A stretch of DNA of 57,080 nucleotides from DATJHM01 sp035493895 (GTDB lineage Bacteria; Chloroflexota; Ktedonobacteria; Ktedonobacterales; Ktedonobacteraceae), in assembly GCA_035493895.1 (NCBI GenBank), contig DATJHM010000168.1:1-57080 (forward strand), given 5' to 3'. The position numbers and the translations under genes are program-made. This document shows, piece after piece, positions 1-8,853 of this stretch. The notes under the pieces were generated by a model. It ran no database searches and was not told the origin of the DNA. It was given only the letters and a program-made list of their open reading frames with translations. How positions within the stretch are numbered: position 1 is the first letter of the stretch; each line of letters opens with the position of its first letter.

Positions 1-1931
1 TCGGGTGTGGAGGCAAATTGCTCGTGATAGAGCCGGGCGTAGAGCCCGTCGAGGGCGAGCAGTTCTTGATGCGTGCCTCGTTCCACGATTTCGCCTTTGT
101 CGACAACCAGAATAATATCGGCCGCCAGAATCGTCGAGAGACGGTGCGCGATGGCCAGCGTCGTGCGTCCCTGCATCAAAGGCTCCAGCGCGGCCTGAAT
201 GAGTCGCTCAGAGTGTGTATCGAGAGCGCTTGTGGCCTCGTCCAGAATCAGAATGCGCGGATTTTTGAGAATCACACGTGCGATGGCGATACGTTGTTTC
301 TCACCACCTGAGAGTTTGTAGCCGCGCTCACCGACGATCGTATCATAACCTTCGTCGAGATTCATAATACGGTCATGAATCGCGGCCGCTCTGGCTGCTG
401 CGATCATCTCGTCTTCAGTGGCGTCTTCGCGGGCGTACATAAGATTCTCGCGTATAGAGGCATGGAACAGATAGGTTTCCTGCGTCACCACGCCGACGAG
501 TTCGCCAAGTGAAGCCAGAGCTACGTCCCTGACATTGATGCCATCGATAGAGACTTCGCCGCTATCGACATCGTAGAGACGTGGCACCATATAGGTAATC
601 GTCGTCTTCCCTGCGCCGCTGGGGCCAACCAGCGCGGCAAGCTGACCCGGCTTGATCGAGAACGAAACATCGTTCAGTGTCTGGCGAAATGGCTCTCCAT
701 TGGTACGTGTGGCAAGAGGAAGTGGTGACAGTGGGTGAGCAGCGTCCACTTGCCGGGACTGCTCGGGACTGGCTGCCTCTTCCTGGTAGTAGGTAAAAGA
801 GACATTGCGAAACGTCACATCGCCGCGTACTTGATCGGGTTTGAGACGAAGCGCGTTTGTCTTGTCCTGAATATCAATTGGTAGATCGAGATATTCAAAA
901 ATGCGGTCGAAGAGGGCCAGCGCACCCTGAATATCAACCTGAACACTGAGCAATTGACCGATAGGAAAGAAGAGACGGCTCTGTAACGTCGTGAAGGCCA
1001 CAATAATACCGAAGGTCATATGCTCCTGCCCAAGTAGAGGAACACGGTCAATGATTTGCCAGCCCGCGATCAGATAGACAACTGCTGGCATGATCGAAAA
1101 GAACGTACCGATAAACATAAAGAACCAGCGTCCAATCATCTGCTGGCGTACTTCGAGGTCGGCCAGATTCTGATTTTCTTGCTCAAACTGCGTACGGGCG
1201 TATTGCTGTCGCCCAAAAGTTTTGACCAGGAGAATGCCACTGACCGAGAGTGTTTCCTGCATCATCGTCGTAAGCGAAGCCAGGCTCTTCTGCGTCTCCT
1301 TACTGGTGATACGGCGAACATTGCCGACCTTGTAGGTAATCCAGAGGAAGAGAGGCAGGAGACATAATGAGACTACCGTTAACGATGGGCTGAGAATCGC
1401 CATCGCAATAATGGTACTGATCGCCGTCGAGAAATTGGAGACGATACTGGTTGCCGTATTGGTAATCACATTTTGCACGCCGCCCACATCGTTTGAGAGG
1501 CGCGATTGAATTTCACCAGTGCGGGTCGCGGTAAAGAAGCGCAGGGACATGCTTTGCAGATGCGTGTACAGGCGATTGCGGAAGTCGCGCATCACATCCT
1601 GTCCGATGCGGTTATTGAGATACGATTGGCCGACACCGATGATGCCGGAAATAACCGGTGTGATGACCATGATGATCACATAAATCACCAGAAGATGAAG
1701 GTCGCCAGGGCGGATCGCATCATCGAAGATACGTTGAATCATCAAGGGGTTGATGAGGCCGAGAACCGTTGTGAGAATAATGGCGAACAGGACCAGGAGC
1801 ACCTGAAACTTGTAAGGTGTGAAGGATTGTGCCACGCGTCTGACGGTTCTGGCGTCCGCTTTGCGTCCGCGTTTTTTCATATCTGCGACGTAGTCAGCCA
1901 TATTGCCGCTACCCATACCATGCCATGCCAT
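1..1931 (-). CDS. ABC exporter, fused permease and ATPase (3' end cut)
   Basis: Half-size ABC exporter (MsbA/LmrA/BmrA-like) that would form a dimer in the cytoplasmic membrane and export a lipid, peptide or drug; the substrate cannot be told. 643 codons are visible and the stop lies beyond the window edge. A type-1 exporter membrane domain (about residues 35-330, multiple hydrophobic helices) precedes the nucleotide-binding domain. Walker A GPSGAGKTT is near 435, the signature LSGGEKQR near 540, Walker B ILILDEATSALD near 557 and the switch His in AHRLST near 592, so all catalytic motifs are intact. Between the A-loop (SFTYY) and Walker A there is an extra hydrophilic stretch of about 35 residues, longer than usual. 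The start at 1931 is supported by an AGGA Shine-Dalgarno 9 bases upstream; Met at 1916 is a less likely alternative. Confidence 0.93.
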   Translation of the reverse strand, partial: MAWHGMGSGNMADYVADMKKRGRKADARTVRRVAQSFTPYKFQVLLVLFAIILTTVLGLINPLMIQRIFDDAIRPGDLHLLVIYVIIMVITPVISGIIGVGQSYLNNRIGQDVMRDFRNRLYTHLQSMSLRFFTATRTGEIQSRLSNDVGGVQNVITNTATSIVSNFSTAISTIIAMAILSPSLTVVSLCLLPLFLWITYKVGNVRRITSKETQKSLASLTTMMQETLSVSGILLVKTFGRQQYARTQFEQENQNLADLEVRQQMIGRWFFMFIGTFFSIMPAVVYLIAGWQIIDRVPLLGQEHMTFGIIVAFTTLQSRLFFPIGQLLSVQVDIQGALALFDRIFEYLDLPIDIQDKTNALRLKPDQVRGDVTFRNVSFTYYQEEAASPEQSRQVDAAHPLSPLPLATRTNGEPFRQTLNDVSFSIKPGQLAALVGPSGAGKTTITYMVPRLYDVDSGEVSIDGINVRDVALASLGELVGVVTQETYLFHASIRENLMYAREDATEDEMIAAARAAAIHDRIMNLDEGYDTIVGERGYKLSGGEKQRIAIARVILKNPRILILDEATSALDTHSERLIQAALEPLMQGRTTLAIAHRLSTILAADIILVVDKGEIVERGTHQELLALDGLYARLYHEQFASTP

Positions 1932-2028
1932 AATGAAACATCCTGCAAAGAAAATAGATAAGGAGAATCTCGTTACTACAAGTGTAACAAAGATAACTAC
2001 ATTTGCCACTGGCCAAGAGGCCGGTTTT

Positions 2029-3213
2029 CTAACCTGTAGATTTTGACAGGCAGAGTCGCTGGATCAGGCCCGCAAGAAGTGCTCCGCGTACTGGTACGGA
2101 AGGGAGCTTGAGATACTCCCGTTGCAGATTATGCATGCCCCCGCCAATAGGACCGAGACTATCGAGTGCTGGTGTGCCTGCTTCCATACAGAGATTGGCA
2201 TCGGAGACACCTCCCTTTGGCTCGCCAATAATCTTAATATTTAGAGCCTCTGCCTCGTGCTGAGCTGCGGAAAGTAAATGTAAGACGGCGGGAGTTGCCT
2301 CATAAGGGCGGCGTCCAGGCGTGCGGGTCAGGATAGAGTGCGTATCTGGTATGCTATTCCCAGTAGCGATCTGCGTAAGGGCAGCGGAAGCCTGTTCCAG
2401 AGCGTGCAGCGAGGGAGCGCGTACGGAGATATGGCAACGTGCTCTGTCTGGTACAATATTGAGCGGTTCGCTGCTACTCACACGGGTGACATTGAACGTG
2501 ACTCTGTAAAAGAGCGTGTTGAGATTGTGGATCGCAATCATCTTGTGCGCGAGCTCGATGACCGCTGAGCGTCCTTTGTGCGGTTCTGCTCCCGAATGAG
2601 CGGAGATGCCGCGCACTTCGAGCGTATATTTGTCAACGCCTTTGCGAGCAGGGGTGAGAATCTCCAGCGCTCGGGCCGATTCGAGGACAAGCGCAACATC
2701 AACCGTTTGTGCAACCTCACGAAGAAGCGCACCGCTTCCGCTAGATCCTACCTCTTCATCATTGTTGAAAACGACGCATAGTTCGCAGTAGTCCTCAAAT
2801 CCGCTTTCCAGAAGCGCACGAAGCGTATGCAAACACATAACGACGCCCGACTTCATATCGATAACACCAGGACCATAAGCGATGTCATCACGGACCGTAA
2901 AGGGTTGCAGCTGAGCGGACCCGGCGGGATAGACGGTGTCTACATGACCAACCAGGAGAATGCGTTTTGTGCCATGCCCGCGACTGCGCGCGACGAGATT
3001 ATCGCCAAAACCTATACTGGGATAGCGTGTAACAGAGAAATGGAGCTCGTTCAACCACAACTCCAGATAATCCATAATTCGGTTGACCCCTTCAACCTGA
3101 CCGGTACCAGAATCGATATTGATCAATGTTTCAAGGCGTTGGAGAAAATCTTCCTGGTAGGATTGGAGAAGAGGCAGGTAGCTTTGAGCATAGGTGGTGA
3201 AAGTGGATGACAT
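2029..3213 (-). CDS. M20 family zinc peptidase (carboxypeptidase G2-like)
   Basis: Metal-dependent hydrolase of the M20 family (glutamate carboxypeptidase/ArgE/DapE group), 394 residues. Expected to remove a C-terminal amino acid or deacylate an amino acid; the exact substrate is unknown. The five metal ligands and catalytic acid can be picked out: GHVDTV (His90, Asp92), GVIDMKSG (Asp119), NNDEEVGS (Glu153, the base, and Glu154), LES (Glu178) and the C-terminal GGGMHN His. A dimerisation domain lies between about 190 and 300. No signal peptide is seen, so a cytosolic enzyme is likely. The start at 3213 has AAAGGA 8 bases upstream; an in-frame upstream extension to 3276 has no such site and is not family-like. 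It lies behind a gap of about 100 bases from the ABC exporter on the same strand. Confidence 0.9.
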   Translation of the reverse strand: MSSTFTTYAQSYLPLLQSYQEDFLQRLETLINIDSGTGQVEGVNRIMDYLELWLNELHFSVTRYPSIGFGDNLVARSRGHGTKRILLVGHVDTVYPAGSAQLQPFTVRDDIAYGPGVIDMKSGVVMCLHTLRALLESGFEDYCELCVVFNNDEEVGSSGSGALLREVAQTVDVALVLESARALEILTPARKGVDKYTLEVRGISAHSGAEPHKGRSAVIELAHKMIAIHNLNTLFYRVTFNVTRVSSSEPLNIVPDRARCHISVRAPSLHALEQASAALTQIATGNSIPDTHSILTRTPGRRPYEATPAVLHLLSAAQHEAEALNIKIIGEPKGGVSDANLCMEAGTPALDSLGPIGGGMHNLQREYLKLPSVPVRGALLAGLIQRLCLSKSTG

Positions 3214-3375
3214 GAGCAATTTCCTTTGCTGGTGGTACGATGATAAGGTGGACATTCTCGTATTGTACCATAGCAAAACGTAGAAAATCGCCCATGCAAT
3301 GTTTCAAGTGCATTATCAAGAGATGCCTATCCCAGGGAACGTCTGCCTGCGAGCGCGAGAAGGCAGATCCCAGGA

Positions 3376-4047
3376 TTAAGTAGACGTCGCGGTTTGCATA
3401 GTCGTGCGCAGACGTTTATAGGCGATGCACAGGAGAGCTGAGTGTTTACTCCGCTCATTGTGATCGTCTGGCAGAGGGCGATGATAGTCGCGCAACTGCA
3501 CACCGACCTCAGAGAAAGCCTGTTCAAGGGGGGTCGGCTGTTCAGCGAGATCGCTTGTATTGGCGAGATCGGTCAGGAGTGCGAGCCGCTGGCGACGCGG
3601 AAATTTTGCGACCACCTGCGCGGCGATTACCAGTGTGGCATGCGAGATAAGGAGATCGCAGGCGATCTGTGAAGGGTCTCTTACTTCTTGACCAGGCAAG
3701 GCCCGCTCTTGTAAAAGATCGTCTTGCGCAGGATGGATCAAGCGAGAGTCTTTTTTACAGCGGTCACGAAAATGATTTTGCGCGATGACTTTGCTTAATG
3801 ATTTCAGAGAAACAACAGCAGGTACTTCACCGCGTTCGGCGCGCTGTGTATACCTGAATGTGCGCATGATACTTTCCTGCATGATCTCCTCTGCGATTTC
3901 TTTATATTGTCCGCGCCAGGAGTGCACGCCTGAATAGCATACCCACATGTGTACGAGAGAGAAGAGCCACGAAGAGAGCTCATGCCAGATATGCTCGCTA
4001 GCCTGTGTATGAGTAGAGAGCGTGATATCGGTATTATCCAGGTGCAT
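3376..4047 (-). CDS. Sigma-70 region 2-like protein
   Basis: 223 residues. The part around residues 45-110 (EIAEEIMQESIMRTFRYTQ, then a Lys/Arg-rich FRDRCKKDSR) resembles sigma-70 region 2, including the acidic IxEEIxQE-type helix and the basic -10 recognition helix. No convincing region 4 helix-turn-helix is visible in the C-terminal half, although KFPRRQRLALLTDL could be its remnant. It may be a diverged ECF-type sigma factor or a sigma-like regulator. The start at 4047 is preceded by GAGGAGGT with 7 bases spacing, which is strong. A minus-strand promoter candidate lies at 4261-4290. It has no obvious anti-sigma gene beside it. A similar-style protein is encoded at 42340-43242. Confidence 0.6.
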   Translation of the reverse strand: MHLDNTDITLSTHTQASEHIWHELSSWLFSLVHMWVCYSGVHSWRGQYKEIAEEIMQESIMRTFRYTQRAERGEVPAVVSLKSLSKVIAQNHFRDRCKKDSRLIHPAQDDLLQERALPGQEVRDPSQIACDLLISHATLVIAAQVVAKFPRRQRLALLTDLANTSDLAEQPTPLEQAFSEVGVQLRDYHRPLPDDHNERSKHSALLCIAYKRLRTTMQTATST

Positions 4048-4223
4048 GGGTAAGACCTCCTCAAGGGATACAGAGTCAATAGATACCTGAGCAAGATGTA
4101 TCGCCTACGAAAAGATGTCTCCTACCAGTCATCCACCACATTTTTTGCAAAAAACCGGTTAAAAAATCAGTGTTTTCATAGATTCTTTTCAGAAAACTTT
4201 TTAAATGTAAAACAAGAAGAAAC

Positions 4224-4252
4224 TTGACTATGGCAAAATAAGTTCATATGGT
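4224..4252 (+). promoter_or_regulatory. Sigma-A type promoter candidate for the MerR-like gene
   Basis: TTGACT, 17 bases, TATGGT. It points to the regulator gene starting at 4576, leaving a leader of about 320 bases. Confidence 0.45.
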
Positions 4253-4260
4253 GTAAAGTA

Positions 4261-4290
4261 ATAGTACCTAAAAGTTAAGAGTATTGTCAA
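4261..4290 (-). promoter_or_regulatory. Sigma-A type promoter candidate for the sigma-like gene
   Basis: On the minus strand, TTGACA, 18 bases, TACTAT. It points to the sigma-like gene starting at 4047 and lies only about 8 bases from the divergent promoter candidate, so the two could interfere or share a regulator. Confidence 0.45.
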
Positions 4291-4575
4291 CCGCTAGTTT
4301 GTTCAATTGCGTGGAAAATGCCACAAATCGCGAATTGTAGGATTTCTGTCGGAAAGATTGGCTACTATTCCGAAAGTTTATTGAGCATCGCAGGTTTTCT
4401 TCTTCTATCCCAACGTCAGCATTTCTCTGAGGCCGTGTATGTTGCCAGGCGTAAAAGGATGTTTTTTAGTATAAAACAGCTATTAAACGAAAGAAACATA
4501 TGCTACTATTGTCATGTAAAGAAGCAATGCCTTATCGAGGGAGATTGTTGATAGGTGTAAATGCAGGAGGCCAGG

Positions 4576-6729
4576 ATGGACAAGCAAAGTAAGCAAAGGC
4601 TGGTGATTGATCACCTGAGAAGAGAAGATGCTCAAGAGCGCATTATGCAGAAGATCCAGAAAGGGCGAGCGGAAGCGACAGTAACGATTAGTAGAGCTGC
4701 TGAGCTATTTGATTTAAGTGAAAACCGCTTGCGTGATTGGGAAGAGCATGGTTTTCTTTCGCCCCAGCGTCCAACAGGGCCCAAGGGGCGACGTCTGTAT
4801 ACACCAGGCGAGCTTGATAAGTTGGCGATTATTCGTGAGTTGATTGATGCAGGCTATGGGCCAAGTGATATTCCGCCAGATGTAGATAAAATATTTCATT
4901 CATTGTTGAGCGCAAATGATCAACATATGCTCACAGAGCTTTTTGATCCTACGCTGTCCCATATAGAGAAAAGTGATACGCTGGTCGTGGATCAGCGTCT
5001 GGGTAAGGTCAGGAATGAGCTATTTCTGCGTTTTTATGCCGCGCGTGCCTTGCGTCTGGCTCTGATGATTATCTGTGAGGGGCTGCCTGATACGACAGCG
5101 GCTCTTATTTTACCATTACATGGGCGAGGAGCAGGCCAGATAGTGCAATCAATGGACGACATCTCGAGTGTCGGTGAGGCAATTATTGGCTGGCTCGGTC
5201 GTAGCCATTCTTCGCAACTGTTACTCACGACGTTGCCCGCATTTCAATATAGTACGGACTATCGCGTTTTGCCACTGGCAACCATGCGCGAAGATCATCT
5301 TGAGGAGGAGCCATGTGATGGCACGTTGCTTCTGCTGGATCGGCGCGCGAATCCTTTAACATTAAGCACAGAGGCTGTTGAACTGATCCATCGATTGCTG
5401 ACTCCTTTATATGAAGATGTAGAGCTCTTGCGTGTTTACCTGGGACAAGGAATGCGCGATGTGGTTGATCCAGCCACAGATTTTAGCAGCAGCGCCAATT
5501 ATTATGATGTGATACTGAATGGTTTCATGGATATGGTTATACGCCTGGGTGGTAAATTGGGCCAGGAGAACCGCTGGCGTTTTAGCTGTTGTTTGCTTCC
5601 GAAGGATTTGCAACTCCCCCCATCGCAGCGTAGTCTGGTGATTCGAGCGCAGAGCACGCATGCGCCGTATAAACTGGGACTCACGGTGATAACGCCAGAG
5701 AAGTATGCTTATAGTCCCAGCATTCGCGCTTTACAGAGTGGGCATATTGTCTATTTACCCCGCGTGTTGCCTTCTGATACATCGATAGCATTTTATGATC
5801 TGGAAGGGCCGCTTCGTTCCGCTATAGCCGTGCCGGTTGGTGGAGAAGAGGGGCTGGCGATTGCTGTGCTCTACGTGACCGCCTGTGAACAATATGCGTT
5901 TCAAGAGAGCGACCTGCGTGTCTTGCGTCTTGTCGCACGTATGGTAGAGGAGGTTTTGCGTACCTATCAGGTGCGTCAGCAGGCCGCGCAACATTTGAGT
6001 GATATCCTGCGCAGACCTGATCTGGTCGATACCTTTTTTGAGAACTTCTTGTCAGAAAAAGACTTTATTCAAGATGTCGAGAAGTTGTTGAGTAACGTAC
6101 ATGTGCATACGAACGAGCGTAAACAGATTGTACGTGATACACCATCTGGCGAAGAGGCTCATACAGGAAGTGGAGCAGAAGAGCAGGTAATATCTTTTAT
6201 TAGTGTGGCTATTGATAAAGAGAGCAGCCTGGCGAATAAATATGGAGACCGTATCACGCGTAATTTGACGCGAGAGGTAGGATTGCGTATTCAAGAGCAA
6301 TTGCGTACATACTTTAAAGAATATCCCTATTGTCAGCTCTACCACATCTACGCAGGCCATTTTTATATTATCCTCAAGAATATCTCTCTGGATGTAGCGC
6401 GTACCTGTGCAGAGCGATTGCGCCAGGGGCTGATCGGCTCATATAAGTTAGATGCCTTGCGTGCTTCGACTCATCAGCCCAGGCGTCCGGATAGCATGTT
6501 AGAACTACCACACATCACAGTGCGTCTGGGTGTGACCTCGTATTCTTATGAGAAGATTGAGGAGATTTTCTCTAAATATCCCGTGGAAAACGCCCCTGTT
6601 GCTGTGAGAAGCGTCATTACCTCTGGACTTGCCGTCTCACTGGACCGTGGTAGGGACGAAGGGGGAAATGTTGTGATCTCATGGGATATCGGGGTATCGG
6701 GGTTTATACATTGGTCTTCATTGAAATAG
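4576..6729 (+). CDS. MerR-type DNA-binding protein with GAF and degenerate GGDEF-like domains
   Basis: 717 residues. An N-terminal MerR helix-turn-helix (about residues 33-110) contains the typical pattern ISRAAELFDLSENRLRDWEE, a wing GRRLYTP and a following helix IRELIDAGYG. A mid-protein alpha/beta region (about 330-465, IRSAIAVPVGGEEGLAIAVL) looks like a GAF sensor domain. The C-terminal region (about 535-700, VISFISVAIDKESSLANKYG ... FYIILKN) has the layout of a GGDEF domain but no GGDEF signature, so cyclase activity is unlikely. Likely a ligand-responsive transcription regulator. ATG at 4576 has AGGAGG 5 bases upstream; an in-frame ATG at 4561 is the alternative. No clear partner gene in the operon; the next gene starts 234 bases downstream. 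Confidence 0.72.
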   Translation: MDKQSKQRLVIDHLRREDAQERIMQKIQKGRAEATVTISRAAELFDLSENRLRDWEEHGFLSPQRPTGPKGRRLYTPGELDKLAIIRELIDAGYGPSDIPPDVDKIFHSLLSANDQHMLTELFDPTLSHIEKSDTLVVDQRLGKVRNELFLRFYAARALRLALMIICEGLPDTTAALILPLHGRGAGQIVQSMDDISSVGEAIIGWLGRSHSSQLLLTTLPAFQYSTDYRVLPLATMREDHLEEEPCDGTLLLLDRRANPLTLSTEAVELIHRLLTPLYEDVELLRVYLGQGMRDVVDPATDFSSSANYYDVILNGFMDMVIRLGGKLGQENRWRFSCCLLPKDLQLPPSQRSLVIRAQSTHAPYKLGLTVITPEKYAYSPSIRALQSGHIVYLPRVLPSDTSIAFYDLEGPLRSAIAVPVGGEEGLAIAVLYVTACEQYAFQESDLRVLRLVARMVEEVLRTYQVRQQAAQHLSDILRRPDLVDTFFENFLSEKDFIQDVEKLLSNVHVHTNERKQIVRDTPSGEEAHTGSGAEEQVISFISVAIDKESSLANKYGDRITRNLTREVGLRIQEQLRTYFKEYPYCQLYHIYAGHFYIILKNISLDVARTCAERLRQGLIGSYKLDALRASTHQPRRPDSMLELPHITVRLGVTSYSYEKIEEIFSKYPVENAPVAVRSVITSGLAVSLDRGRDEGGNVVISWDIGVSGFIHWSSLK

Positions 6730-6963
6730 GTACGGTGGTGTACCATATTTTTAAGGAGTAGAAGATAGGACGCGCCTCTTTCCAGTAAATACTCTTATTA
6801 TCTAGCAAATGTGTTACTGCTGATGGCTTAGACGCGTTAGCTTTATATTAACAATGCTAGTTAGCACTACTTCTTACCAAATTTCGTTGATATATATAAA
6901 ACATGTTATCCTTGTATTTGCATTTATAATGGTAAATAAGTAGTGCTGAGATCGGAGCGAGTC

Positions 6964-7707
6964 ATGGTAAGTAAGATCATTTTAGCAGGTCGTCCTGGTT
7001 CCGGAAAATCGGCAGCCGCTCGTTACATCCAGGTAGTAGCCGAGCAACGTCAATGGAGAACATCCCATATCAACGACTATAAATTTCTCAAGCAAATGTA
7101 CGAGATGGAAGGCACAGGCAAGGCGTTTCAAGCGTCGGCACATGATGGTTTTGATGTGCTTGATCTCTCAGTGCTTGATACCGCTTTGCATATGGTAGAG
7201 AAGGAAGTTCTCGCCTATTGTCCCTGTCGACGTGAACTGGCACTGGTAGAGTTTGCCCGCAATAACTATCATACGGCCCTGAGGTTGTTCAGTCACGCGT
7301 TCCTTCACGATGCCTACCTGCTGTTCTTTCATGTAGACATAAATACCTGCGCCCGGCGCGTGCAGATGCGTTCGCATGCTCCAGAAACGGTGGATGATCA
7401 TTTTATTTCTGAGGAGATGCTCTGGAGTTATTATCATGACGATATGGATGCAGAGGATATTGCTCGGCTGGTGCATGAGCTGGATCTGGATCCGAGCCGC
7501 GTGCGGCTTATCACGAATATGGGATCGTGGCGTGAATTTCATCAGCAGTTGCGAGAAGTGGTCGAAACGTTTCTGGACATACACGAACGAGCATTGTTGC
7601 CGCATACGTGTGCGTACAGGCTTCAGGGAGACAAGCAGGCTTCTTCGCTATTAATGAATTGTGCTGGCTTGCAAGCGCAAATAGCGCAGCCATTTGACCG
7701 TATGTGA
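6964..7707 (+). CDS. P-loop kinase-like ATPase
   Basis: 247 residues with a perfect Walker A at 9-16 (GRPGSGKS) immediately after the first beta strand, as in adenylate-kinase-type and other small-molecule kinases. A later strand with LLFFHVDINTCARRVQMR resembles the nucleoside-kinase pattern in which an Arg pair follows the fourth strand. The substrate is unknown; no family-specific motif is recognised. The ATG at 6964 has GGAG 6 bases upstream; an upstream in-frame GTG at 6943 lacks a site. A TATAAT hexamer is present at 6925-6930. It is followed after 52 bases by the short rho gene, so the two are probably co-transcribed. Confidence 0.65.
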   Translation: MVSKIILAGRPGSGKSAAARYIQVVAEQRQWRTSHINDYKFLKQMYEMEGTGKAFQASAHDGFDVLDLSVLDTALHMVEKEVLAYCPCRRELALVEFARNNYHTALRLFSHAFLHDAYLLFFHVDINTCARRVQMRSHAPETVDDHFISEEMLWSYYHDDMDAEDIARLVHELDLDPSRVRLITNMGSWREFHQQLREVVETFLDIHERALLPHTCAYRLQGDKQASSLLMNCAGLQAQIAQPFDRM

Positions 7708-7759
7708 TACAGTAAAGGAGACGTGTATCACTAGTTGTTGATAGGAGAATTGAGGACGA

Positions 7760-8680
7760 GTGGCTTCAACACGTACTCCTTTTGAAAAGTTAACCCCCAT
7801 CCATCCTAATCGGCGCATTACTCTGGAGACGGGCGCAATGCCGATTGCTCCACGTTTGCTTGATTTGTTGGTGCCTGTGGGGTTTGGTCAGCGTGCCCTG
7901 ATTGTTGCTCCTCCGAAGGCGGGCAAAACAACGATTTTGCGCCAGATCGCGGCCTCAATCCTGACCAATCATCCGCAGGCCTGCTTATTTCTTTGTCTGG
8001 TAGATGAGCGGCCTGAAGAAGTGACGGAATGGCGCATGGAGGTGCGAGGTCCGTTGGTGAAGCTCTATGCATCCAGCTTTGATCAGCAGCTATCGCGGCA
8101 TGGGCGCATTATGGAGCAAGCTTTGCATGATGCCAGACGTGAGGTGGAACAGGGAAGCGATGTGGTGATTTTGCTGGATTCGCTGACGCGTCTGGCACGC
8201 GCACAGAATTTGAGTCCCGATATGTGGTCCGGTGGGCGTAACCAGCGAGCGAATTATGGAAGTCGGACTCTCTCGGGAGGGATAGATGCTCAGGCGTTAG
8301 AAGTAGCACGCCGCGTTTTTGGTGCTGCGCGCACGTTAGAGGAAGGGGGAAGCCTGACGATTATTGCCAGTAGCCTGGTTGAGACGGGGAGTCGCTTGGA
8401 CGAGGTGGTCTATGAAGAGTTTAAAGGCACGGGCAATTTGGAGGTGCGGCTTTCACGCGAGTTGGCGGATCGCAGGATTTTCCCGGCGATTGATGTGATC
8501 TCTTCAAGTACACGTCAGGAAGAACGCCTTCTTTCGGTTGATGAGCTGAAAGCAATGGCAAGTGTGCGCAGGAGAATGGCTGATCTGCCAGCGCGAGATG
8601 CTGCTGAGCAGGTGATTCGCCTCTTCGAGAAGACGAAATCCAATGCACAACTTGTGGAAGCGATTGTGCGCCAGGAGTGA
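7760..8680 (+). CDS. rho: Transcription termination factor Rho, ATPase domain only
   Basis: 306 residues that align from end to end with the RecA-like motor of Rho, beginning exactly at FEKLTPIHPN, which in E. coli Rho follows the RNA-binding domain. Walker A is PPKAGKT (51-57), Walker B VVILLD (135-140), the secondary RNA-binding R-loop is EEFKGTGN (219-226, with its Lys) and the arginine finger is Arg252 (STRQEE). The Q-loop is present as SRTLSGGIDA, but the stretch before it is about eight residues longer than in E. coli. The usual N-terminal domain and cold-shock-like primary RNA site (about 120 residues or more) are absent, and there is no room for them upstream because the preceding gene ends 52 bases away. 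The GTG start has GAGGA 3 bases and AGGAG 12 bases upstream. Either a second, specialised Rho or a reduced one. Confidence 0.9.
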   Translation: MASTRTPFEKLTPIHPNRRITLETGAMPIAPRLLDLLVPVGFGQRALIVAPPKAGKTTILRQIAASILTNHPQACLFLCLVDERPEEVTEWRMEVRGPLVKLYASSFDQQLSRHGRIMEQALHDARREVEQGSDVVILLDSLTRLARAQNLSPDMWSGGRNQRANYGSRTLSGGIDAQALEVARRVFGAARTLEEGGSLTIIASSLVETGSRLDEVVYEEFKGTGNLEVRLSRELADRRIFPAIDVISSSTRQEERLLSVDELKAMASVRRRMADLPARDAAEQVIRLFEKTKSNAQLVEAIVRQE

Positions 8681-8766
8681 GTCCACGAACTGGTGCATGG
8701 TGTGAGTTCTCTCATAACAGAGTATTTCAGAAAAGGTTCTGAAGGACAGACATCATTGAATAATTC

Positions 8767-8808
8767 CGTATGTGCTACGTCTATAATCTCGTATGTGCTA
8801 CGTTTATA
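8767..8808 (+). promoter_or_regulatory. Tandem 19-bp repeats carrying two -10 hexamers
   Basis: Two copies of CGTATGTGCTACGTYTATA at 8767-8785 and 8790-8808 with a 23-base period. The first copy reads into a perfect TATAAT (8782-8787), the second into TATACT (8805-8810). They lie just before the zinc-ribbon gene and could be a duplicated promoter or a pair of operator sites. Confidence 0.4.
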
Positions 8809-8853
8809 CTAGAGAATGTTGTTTATACGTAGAAGAAAGTAAGAGTACATGTT

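Larger units (their letters stand above)
4048..4575. other. Divergent intergenic region
   Basis: About 530 A+T-rich bases between two divergent regulator genes. It holds two back-to-back promoter candidates (4224-4252 plus, 4261-4290 minus). A 77-codon frame at 4318-4551 has no ribosome binding site and no family-like content, so it is not called a gene. Confidence 0.6.

Noticed and set aside
4318..4551. 77-codon plus-strand frame between divergent regulators
   Set aside because: No ribosome site, no recognisable domain, and it lies in a promoter-rich A+T-rich region.
7708..7759. Possible frameshifted N-terminal domain of Rho upstream of 7760
   Set aside because: Only 52 bases separate the stop of the kinase-like gene from the Rho start, too little for an RNA-binding domain, and the kinase frame has no such similarity.
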